Shown in pieces: positions 55,430 through 64,000 of a stretch of 64,000 nt of DNA. Under the pieces are notes generated by a model. It was not told the DNA's origin. It made no database searches and saw only the letters and a list, made by a program, of their open reading frames with translations. The translations under genes and the position numbers were made by a program. Source of the DNA: Romanomermis culicivorax (taxonomy: Eukaryota > Nematoda > Enoplea > Mermithida > Mermithidae); NCBI GenBank assembly GCA_963922205.1, contig CAWUHX010000039.1, positions 496,001 to 560,000 on the forward strand, in the 5' to 3' direction. Position 1 is the first letter of the stretch, and each line of letters begins with the position of its first letter.

Positions 55430-55720
55430 CTTTTTGGAATCGCTGTTTTGTGGATTAGCTCTTTTGAGAATCCTTCTTTTGAGATATGCTCTTTTGAGAA
55501 TCCTTCTTTTGAGATATGCTATTTTGAGAATCGCTCTAACGAGTTTCGCTCTTTAAGGGTGAGGCCAACAACATTACTTTATATGGTTTCATCATTATTC
55601 AGCGAAACACACAACAGCGAAACTCATAATAGTGAGACTCAATACAGCGATCCTCAAAACAGCGAAGTCTCAGAACAGATTCTCAAAATGGCGAATTTTC
55701 AAAAAACTTATCTTTAGAAT
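55430..55720. repeat. TTTTGAGAATCGCT-type repeat cluster with inverted halves
   Basis: From 55438 to 55560 words such as CTTTTGAGAATCCTTC and GAGATATGCTCTTTTGAG recur. From 55600 to 55700 their complements recur (AACAGCGAAAC, GATTCTCAAAATGGCG). A short related cluster lies at 57228-57285. These may be the motif-rich ends of one element of about 1.85 kb, but no termini were fixed. Confidence 0.6.
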
Positions 55721-55784
55721 GTGGACCGGGCGGGGTGGACGTTTTGGCGCATGGCCTATTTGGTTCTCCATTTTGATCTGGGCC

Positions 55785-56080
55785 CGGTTTCACCACAAAA
55801 CTCTGTATCAGAGTAAAATGTCACGAGTTACGAGTCCTGTGTTAAGAGAGCTACGAATGGCCGTCTCACCAAAAATCAGAGTTTATGGGCAAGGAATTAC
55901 GAGTCTAGGAGTGCTACGAGTGTCCGTTTCACCAAAAAGTGCGTGTTACGAGCGACGGTTCTTCATAATTTACGACTGTTCAGTTTCACCAAATGAGTTA
56001 CCCCTCATTATGATAATGAAAGGACTCATAAATTCAATGAGATTTTCACGGACCAAAATGGGGTCCGTAGGACTCGTAGT
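55785..56080. repeat. short degenerate repeats (TTACGAGTCC / GTTTCACCAAA words)
   Basis: 'gttacgagtcctg', 'attacgagtctagg', 'gtttcaccaaaaa' and 'gtttcaccaaatga' recur at irregular spacing over about 280 bp. No gene is recognised. Confidence 0.45.
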
Positions 56081-56329
56081 TTAGTGGTATTTGTGCATTT
56101 TGGTCATTTGTTTTTTTGTCGACCCGACAAAGAAACGATAATTTGGATACTTTTCCGAAATTACCGCATTTTGGGTGGAAAACAACCATTTTTGACATTT
56201 TCCTGAAAAACCTTAAAAAGTAATTTTTTAAGAAAAACCAATATGTCCATCGGATTGGTATGTCCATCGGATTGCCCGTGCGCATCTTGAAATTTTAGCG
56301 ATGCATCTTGAAAAAATGTTGTGTATTGC

Positions 56330-56425
56330 ATTCGAGTGTAACGATTTTTTTCAAGTGGTAACAAATTTTCTCAAGTGGTAACACATTTTTTCAAGCATTA
56401 ACGAGTTTTTTCAAGTGGCACTCCT
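56330..56425. repeat. about 22-bp tandem repeat (TTTTTTCAAGTGGTAACA)
   Basis: Four to five consecutive units of 'ttttttcaagtggtaacaa' with small variants, starting at about 56344. Confidence 0.75.
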
Positions 56426-57227
56426 TGTATATATATTGCGTACGAATAACAAACAAAAATGAGTTATCTGCAAAGATCTAAAAAATTTTTGCAATTTTTT
56501 TTTGGATTTTTAATAAAATTAACTTATCTCTACTATAGATTTAGAAAATTTCTGTAAAATTGGCGAATCTTCCAAAATGTGAGGAAAATGATTTTCCGTA
56601 GAGGTTGAAAAATGTTTAGCAATTTTTATATGTTTCAACAGAATCTAACAAATTTTTACAAGGATTGAAAAAATCTCTTCAAGATTTGATGAAATTTCAG
56701 AATAACTTAGAAACTAATAAATTTCAGAACAAATTTCCCAATCCAATTATAAAAACATTAAGAATTCCCGTATAACGAGTGCCAAAAAATACCCCGTAAA
56801 ATGATCTTTTTCCGAGTCCTACGGAAAACACAGGGTGTGTACTTTTGTTCTATTTTTAATTATATTATTTTACTTTTCATTTCTTCATTATTTGTTTTGC
56901 CTTTAGTGCTCAATTATTTTATTTTGTTTCATTTCACCAATTAAATTTTTTTTGCAATTAAGCTTACAAAACAATTTTAATTGGGAATGCTTACGATAAT
57001 TTTTTGTTTTCTTTTAAACGTTTGGGAAAAATGTTTTTCGGATATTTTTTTGTGATATTGGAATGGTCCGTTCGTGCATCCTACCGCAACTGCAGACAGA
57101 AGCATGTGTAACTTGGATGGCCTAAAAATAGACTCTAAACTAGCAAAAATGGTTTTAATGTACCTAATTTGCATATTTATTGTAAAAATATGTGCGCTTT
57201 CTCTAACGCATAGAACTTTTTACTATA

Positions 57228-57285
57228 CGGTCTTTTGAGAATCACTGTTTTGAGCCGCTATTCCAAGTTTCGCTGTGCTGGGGAC
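57228..57285. repeat. TTTTGAGAATCACTGTTTTGAG cluster, right
   Basis: This carries the same words as the cluster at 55430-55720 and ends near 'gtttcgctgtgctgggg'. The 55721-57227 interval has no recognised gene. Confidence 0.5.
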
Positions 57286-57422
57286 ACGCCACATATTTGA
57301 ATTGTCCGGGTATGATGATTTATCTATGAACCCCATGTATTTTACTTCAACATAAATAGGATATGCAGCCACAATCACTAACAAAAAACAAATATATGTA
57401 CAGATGCATCTTGGTCAAACAA

Positions 57423-60400
57423 TTATTTTCCCCGAGATTCGTTTACAGCTAGAATATTACTAAAACTTTTTGTTACATTTCGCGCATCAATTTTGATATG
57501 CGAATTGACCTTTCTAAATTCTTGAGCTTCGATAGGTGCGAACGCCGCATTACGATGCTTCAACCGATCGGCGATTCCAACCTTCGGTAAATGTATCAAA
57601 TTGACAACTTCGCATTCAATTTGCATCATTGAAACAAAATCTGCGTCTTGCGAAGACATAACTGACGATTCTATAACAACAAATTAATTAAAAGAAGCTA
57701 GCAGATACAAAAAAAATTTCATCTACTGATACCGGTCAGCTCAACTATAGCAAGGAAAAACTGGACTCAGTCAAATTTATTCGCGTTTATTTTTTCAGCA
57801 TCAAAATAAAAAGAGATTCCTTCAAGATTTGAAAGTCAAACCGCTGTTTGCAGGTCTCTTTCGCCTTCATCCGCACCGCGCGGAAATGATTCGAAATTAT
57901 TTCCGCACACGAATTTTTTCGTTCCGAGTCCGAAAATTTAGATTGGCCGAAAAATCTTTAAAGCAGTTTTTCTAACTCAACAACATTATTTCAGAATAAT
58001 TGACCAAAAAATAACTGCTGCTTGAAAATTTTTATACTCCAACTGAAGCTTTTTCGCATAGCGTCAAAAATACTCTCAGGTCTGGAACGTTGGAGTGAGT
58101 TTCTTCAACACGGATTCCTAGAATGGAAGCTTTACATTAGTCTATGACGCCTTTCTTATTTCACAATATAAAATTTGTCTTCACAAAAAATCTCAGGCGA
58201 GAGAAATTATTCATGAAGATCAATGAAAAAATGAGATGAAGTAATTTAGTCATTTATTATAGAATGAGGTAATTTTAAATGATGAAAACTGCGGAACGTT
58301 AACTTTTACAGCGCGTAGCGCCAGAGAATTTTTGAACACAGAAGCTTCTGAGATTTGCAAAATGTACTCCAGAGGTAATTTATAATTCTCGGTTTAGATT
58401 TTTAGTCGAAAAATGATGGCATTAAATAAACGTTATGAAGAAATGTGAGAAAAATAAACAAATCCATATTCATGGCGAAAATTATAACTTTCACTATACT
58501 TTCAACATACCTGTAATTTGGGGGGGGGGTGGGACCCCCCCAACTTGACCAACCATATACCCAACCCCCCAGTTTGGAAAAAATTGGCAAAAAAGTGCCT
58601 TTTTTGACCTTTTTTTGGAAAAATTTCGACTTTTTTCGATCCTCCCCCCCAACTGGTTGGACCTTACAGGTGTGAATTTCAAGGAAAGTAGTTTTACTTT
58701 AATATGAGATGAGACATAGCAGATTTATGGAAGTAATCAAGGATAACTAAGAAATGAAACTAAACTTCTTCTTGTCAGTGCTCCAGCTTAATTGTAATGA
58801 ATATAGTAAATTGACCTTGCCGACACGAAGTGTAAGGAAAAATTTGATATTTTTACCATCGCATCAAAATGCACCATCTCATAAATTCGAGCAGTGGAAA
58901 CGCCCAAATAAGATTTCTGTTCTATGCGAAAAATGCCCAAAAAATTTTTCAACACGGCCAAAAAAACTGCGCACGGTGCGGAAAAAACTTGCCTATCCGC
59001 CATTAGTATACGACAAACGCCAATAATTTTCAACATTCTGAAATTTCCAAATATGTGCTCTCGACGTAAAACAGCAGGAAAAACAAAATGTGGATACAGC
59101 ACGTGCAGCTAAATGATGTTGAAACTGCCACAAAACGCATAACAAACAAAATCGTCATACTCATACATGTAATTGGAGGGGGGAAGAGCTATGGGAACCC
59201 CCACCAGAAATCGTCGACCATATGGCTAGCCAATGGGCGACCGCCCCCCAGGATTTTCCAATCCAACGGCTAGCCATATGGTAGCCGTAGGGACCCTCAT
59301 ACTTTTGGTCGGGAAAATACTGAAAAATGTCAATTTTTTGATGGAAAATGTCAATTTTTGAACGAAAAATGGTAAAAAATGTGAATTTTCTTGGCGCTTC
59401 GCGCAATGGATACATTTTTTCAGTCTTTTTAGAGAAAAATTACTATTTTTTTTCCTTGAGAGACCCTCCCTCCAAAATTTTGGGAATTACTGACCCCCGG
59501 CCTCGCCTAACCCCCCTCGCCAGACCTTACCGGTAAATATTTTTTCTGTGCAAAATTCATATCTGCAAAGTTTGGATCGTATGCTGCCCAAATCTGCGCG
59601 GCAAGAATTTTTCGGGAGGGTGTCTGAGCGAAAACGCAAGGAGAGCTTCGTAAGCATTATTATTTGTCAAGTTATCGGAAAATTGTTCTTCAAAAAAATC
59701 TGGGTGGGGATAATCTGACGATTTTTCAAGGCCAGGTGAGGCATCCATGATCGCAGGTACCGGGGTTAATCCGTGCATCTAATGATGCTGTCCCTTATTG
59801 AATGATACTATACTTTTATTCACAGCGGAAAATACAGGTTTGAAACGCCTGTGATGACAATCCTCTGACTAAAAATTATGTACCGCATTTTTCAAGTATA
59901 AAGTGGAATCAATTGTTTCTATACCATAGGTTTAGAACATTAATCAGCTGCAAGTAATCAACAGCGAAATGAGCGAACCAGCACTTACCATTTGCAGATA
60001 CTGTCATAACGAGGGAAATTTTCAAGCTTGTCGTTCCATTAAAACTTTTGCTTGGTAAAACCAAATAACCCTGAAAAAGTAATGAGGTGAATACATAATG
60101 CATACTTACCACTGCCATTGAAATGAACATACTTCAGGTAAAATATGCATCGTATTATTACTGTAATTCAAAACTTCTTTCAACTGATTCAATCGACGAA
60201 CTCTTTTAACGCTGAAAAACACGTAAAAATGTTCGATCATCATATTTTTATGACGACTGTATTAAGCTCACATTTAATCGAATTTCTAGATTAATTTTCA
60301 CAAAATCCGGCGAATTCTGAATATCTCTAACTAATCAGAAATAAATTAAAAATTTTCCGACTAATTAAATTTGGTTCTTGAGTCAATAGAAAATTCACAA

Positions 60401-61395
60401 CATGATGGCTGACTTGGGAAAAAAGGAAAAGTGTTTTCCCCGCTATTCATCCAGGGATTTTTCCAGTTGGCAAATAAATGCAATCCTCGAAAATTTAAGT
60501 TTTTGATTCCGAATGCTACCCTAGTCAAAAACTCACACAATATTTCGGGACAACGTGTTTGTCTGGAAATTAATGTTTGTCACTCAAACAAGCGGTGAAA
60601 AGTTATCAGTATCTTACTGATATTTAGACATTTGATTAGAATTTTTATTGTAAGTCGGATCGCTGCGTGCTGAAGCTTTTTTGCCATTTTCAGCGAAGTC
60701 GGCAACCAATTTCCTAAATCGCGCATAATGCTTCCGTTGCTGTAAAAATAAATTACTACGCCGTTTATATTTCGAATCATCGTCAAAATTGTTCGTCAAA
60801 TCTTCAATCGTGGAACTTTTGAAATAGTCGGCGTATGCTTGCCCGTCTAATTTGTATTCTTGGCTTTTTTTACTTTTGGCGTTGAAGATTTTTTGATAAT
60901 CAAACTTTTGATCACCGTGTTCGAAAAACCACGAATTAATTTCTTGAAGTAGTCTAGAAAAAATATATTTCAGTCAGAACTGATTTAGGAGGACACGTTC
61001 TGTCGAAAGGAAAAAAATACGACGTAAATTTGAAGAAAAAAACCCCGTAAACTTGACATAAAAACATAACGTAGTACGAACTAGAACATTTTCTGGACAC
61101 AGTCTGTATTAGCAGCTAATACATAAATTACCTCAAGGTTTCCGTTTCATTAACGTAACCATGGGCAGATCCATTCTTTGCATTACACCCGTTATTTCGG
61201 TCCGAAAATCTTCTGATTCTCTTACTTTGTTGCGTGGTATTATTATAATTTTGGAAGGAAGCCCTTTTTTGCTGACGATTAATTGTTGAATCTTCTCGCA
61301 GGATTTGATTTAAAGCAAAACTTTCTTCATCGATCGGAGAAACATTTATAGATTTGTAGTTAGATTCTATAGAACGTTGAATGCCGAAGAAATTC
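57423..61395 (-). CDS. uncharacterised multi-exon gene (partial)
   Basis: Exons in transcript order: 61132-61395, 60618-60953, 60133-60211, 59989-60070, with canonical splice sites and matching phases at every junction. A further exon 57423-57661 has an acceptor in the right phase for the 59989 exon and ends in TAA; it begins VMSSQDADFVSMMQIECEVV. A competing exon, 59557-59765, is open but starts in a different phase. The protein is polar and basic in the first part (RQQKRASFQNYNN, KYKRRSNLFLQQRKHYARFR) with no domain I recognise. The 5' end is not visible. Coding character rests on the consistent splicing of at least four exons. Two MITEs occupy the 57.7-59.9 kb intron. Confidence 0.6.
58506..58674. 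mobile_element. MITE family B, short copy
   Basis: 169 bp from CATACCTGTAA to TTACAGGTGTG, with flanks ACTTTCAA and AATTTCAA (7 of 8). G and C tracts lie inside the ends and 'aaccatatacccaacc' is shared with the other copies. It sits in an intron of the uncharacterised minus-strand gene. Confidence 0.78.
59162..59533. mobile_element. MITE family A, partial copy
   Basis: It starts CATACATGTAATTGGAGGGG and follows the family A sequence ('tcgtcgaccatatggctagc', 'ggcgcttcgcgc', 'gggaattactgacccccgg'). The expected far end is missing; the copy breaks off near 59530 at 'cagaccttaccggtaa'. Confidence 0.75.
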
Positions 61396-62008
61396 CTAAA
61401 AATATAGTAGTTGTTGTAAAATATTATATTCTTGATGAGGTGAAAAAACCTAAAAACAATCAATCCGAAGAACCATAATATAACAAGCTCGATTTACAGT
61501 GTAGCTAAAGCTAAGACTGTATAATACACGAAAAATATTGATTTGAATCATATTTGACTTTTGTCATAAAAATTTAGGATATTATGTAGGGGTTCTTTAT
61601 CGTGGTTGAGGTTTAAGGTTAGTGAAATTCAGGAAGTTTCAAGTTTACATAGGCATACTCTTCAGAGTGAGATTAGAGTTTGCTACAGCAAACAAATGAT
61701 TTGTTCTTCCGATCTTTTGTTTTCAGAGAGCGTGGAAGACGGAGGCGTGTTATCATGCCTGGACAATAGTTTCAACTGGATTCCACTCGGTGCCAGATGG
61801 AAGCAAACATGCACGGCAAGAATTTCCCAGGGAGGAGGGTCCTTGGACTTGTCATCGAGGGGGTGGGGGATAGATAGGCAAAAAGACAAAAAAGGCTCCA
61901 CAAGTGTTTTTCATACAAAGTATGCATGAAAATCATCAAGCAAACTGCCTTCGAAAGAAGTTCAGGGGGTGTTTGACCAACTTTTTCGGGTTAGGGAGGT
62001 GTTCAGGG
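61396..62008. other. non-coding stretch upstream of the minus-strand gene
   Basis: No exon with convincing splice sites was found here. A 107-codon frame at 61606-61929 has no recognisable domain. Confidence 0.3.
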
Positions 62009-62444
62009 CAGTGTTTTTTTTGTACTCGGTCCATTTGTACTGGTACAAACGATCTCTCAAAAACCGTTTGTACTCCGAAATTTGCGAATAATTGCTGAAA
62101 AGAGCATTCATTGTTATAAAATGCAACAAACATGCTGTGAAATACGTTGGCTATTTTCACGAGACACATAGGAAGGCTATGAATTCAGACACATAAAACA
62201 CTTGATCATGAGACACAGAACATGCACTAGTGAAATACTCCACAAAAAGCTTTTATTATGCTATAGCTGCTAGTACGTCGTTATCGATGGGAACGCATAA
62301 AAAACAAGTCCATTATTAATACTGATGGCTGTTGAGTGACAAAAAATTTTTTTGTCCTAAAGATTTTGTTGTACAAACGAAGCCAAAATTTTCGTTTGTA
62401 CTCTGGCCCATTTCGTTTGTAAAGTACAAATCAAAAAAACACTG
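62009..62444. mobile_element. hAT-type element, GTACAAA-terminal type, short copy
   Basis: 436 bp from CAGTGTTTTTTTTGTAC to TTTGTAAAGTACAAA..CACTG, flanked by the exact 8-bp duplication GTTCAGGG (62001-62008 and 62445-62452). TTTGTAC/GTACAAA words repeat near both ends. No coding capacity. Confidence 0.88.
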
Positions 62445-62999
62445 GTTCAGGGTCTCAAGTAGGAGAGTTTACCCCCTTGCCCTAAGCATGGGAGGTAACT
62501 TAGCTACAAGGCAAGCTAGTTATCAGTCCATACCTGTACATAAGAGGAGGGTCCCTCCAGAATTCTCCATCGTATATTCAGATGTCGGCGACTACCCCCC
62601 CCCAATTTTCAGTTGTCGACAGCTGCCCCCCCCCATCTGACTGGAGATCGACTAAAAATAGCTAGTATCTGGTCGAAAATGCCTTTTTTGAGCAAGGAAA
62701 AATTTTTCGGCACTTCGTGCCGTAATCATGCTCATTATTACTTTTAAAGCAAAAATTCATTGATTAGGGACGTCTTCTGTCCATTTGTTTTGGTCAAAAA
62801 ACGCACTTTGAGCACTTGCTGAACCCCTACTCTAGTTAGCTACTCCACTCCTTCAAAAGCATACATGCGCATAGGGGGGAGAGCCCGAGGATTATCCGTG
62901 GGCTGGGCCTTAGGTCAGCGATTTACTGTCAGTCAATTTTGGCCAACCAGTCTTCAGCTGTTCAATCAGTGGTTGCATACATGCAGACGGTCAGAGGTC

Positions 63000-63195
63000 C
63001 CAGGGCAATAGTCCCCAAGGTCAGATTTTTCAGGTAGGGGTAAATTCGAAAATTTGCGGTGGTAGGTAGTGTAGCTAAATGTCTACTAAACCCTTCATTT
63101 TGTCTCAAAATTAGGCACACAGTGATCAATTTCCAAGACTTTAGCTAGGGGTAATACCCCCCTCATACCCCTCCCTATGGGGTTGTCTGTCCCAG
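63000..63195 (+). repeat. dispersed repeat R1, copy 3
   Basis: 'ccccaaggtcagatttttcagg' through 'cctccctatggggttgtctg' matches copy 2 (25180-25380, reverse). From about 63060 it also matches copy 1 at the window start. The element class is unknown. Confidence 0.65.
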
Positions 63196-64000
63196 GGTGT
63201 AGAAAATGACCAAAAATTGGTCCTATAGTAAGAAATCAGGTATATATAATTTTTTACGTGAAAATTAAATTTTACTATCTTTTGTATCAATAATTACTCA
63301 ACAAAGTTGTTTGCTGACATTAATCATAAGCTGAGTTTTAAATTGATCTTTTTTTGTAATCTAATCTTTTCGAAATGTCTGTTGCATTTTACTTTGCCAA
63401 AGTTTGGGGCTATAGTAAACTTGTGCCAAATTTTTAGGGTAGGGTAAATCCATACCCTGTGCGCATGTATGAGTGGTTGCAAGTTTTTTGTGGTTGCCTA
63501 ATAAACAGGTTGTTATTGACAAATTACAACCTGTTTATTAGACAACTCTATTATTGACAAATCGATATTCACACTGAATATTAAAAGTGCCAGTCAGTAG
63601 AAATAACTGAACATCACGTTGATATCCTAAATAAACCGTACTTTTATAAAATTGGGAAGAAAACTTGCTACCCAACGATTTTGGGATTTATCCCCGGCCT
63701 GGAACTGGTAACATGCACATGTATGCTCAAAAGGGCTTTTATCGTATCTTCGACAGTTTGATTCTGATATTTTTCCAACTATGTCCTAAATGTATGAACT
63801 CTGAAATAAGCTGGAAAATCAACTTTGATTGCATCGCGTCTATTTTCTATTAAATAAATCATCCGACATCCAATTTCATACCCTAATGCGGCTTTCGCAA
63901 CCGTGAAACGTTTAGGAAACCAACCCACCTTCTGGTTGGCTGGTATCTGATGAACTGAGTTTGTTCATTTATATGTATATGCAATGCAGTCGCTTCTGGA
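63196..64000. other. non-coding end of the window
   Basis: The part near 63400-63465 ('ggggctatagtaaacttgtg', 'agggtagggtaaatccatac') resembles 27740-27810. No gene is recognised in the rest. Confidence 0.35.

Overview
The window is an AT-rich invertebrate-type nuclear sequence. Genes are split into short exons with GT-AG introns, and most of the remaining DNA is transposable elements. An arthropod, perhaps an insect, is my best guess from gene architecture and element types; nothing in the sequence proves it.

Host genes. (1) An RGL/RalGDS-family Ral guanine-nucleotide exchange factor lies on the + strand. Fourteen phase-compatible exons (5467-16834) encode 847 residues with REM, RasGEF and C-terminal Ras-association domains; the 5' exons are not visible. 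(2) A calcium-regulated mitochondrial ATP-Mg/phosphate carrier (SCaMC, SLC25A23/24/25 type) lies on the + strand. Eleven exons (29979-39221) encode N-terminal EF-hands followed by three carrier repeats. (3) An uncharacterised multi-exon gene lies on the - strand (about 57423-61395). (4) A single MADF-like exon lies on the - strand (17988-18150).

Mobile DNA. The largest element is a Ty3/Gypsy-type LTR retroelement on the - strand (39853-49560, TSD CTTG). Its order is gag, then an envelope-like glycoprotein, then pol, so env sits between gag and pol. UGA codons separate gag from the next segment and env from pol. The copy is damaged by an in-frame UAA, two frameshifts, a UGA in integrase, an altered RT active-site motif and a 443-bp element inserted in pol. 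A second large block (49910-54793) looks like a PIF/Harbinger-type element (TAA TSD) carrying a Penelope-like element with reverse transcriptase, GIY-YIG endonuclease, a tRNA-like segment and a hammerhead-ribozyme-like core.

The rest is dominated by non-autonomous hAT-type elements. At least ten have exact 8-bp target-site duplications. Several share one internal body, with a GGCGCGAAGCGCC-type palindrome, but end in quite different terminal and subterminal sequences. Each terminal type carries its own short palindromic motif repeated near both ends. One hAT copy keeps a transposase dimerisation-domain remnant and is inserted inside a tRNA-Thr-like SINE. Two compact G-tract MITE families (termini CATACATGTAA and CATACCTGTAA) are also present, once nested one in the other.

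Layout: 1-5.4 kb repeats; 5.4-16.8 kb Rgl; 17-29.9 kb repeats with one MADF exon; 30-39.2 kb SCaMC with nested elements; 39.8-49.6 kb LTR retroelement; 49.9-54.8 kb Harbinger/Penelope block; 54.9-57.3 kb repeats; 57.4-61.4 kb uncharacterised - strand gene; 62-64 kb repeats.
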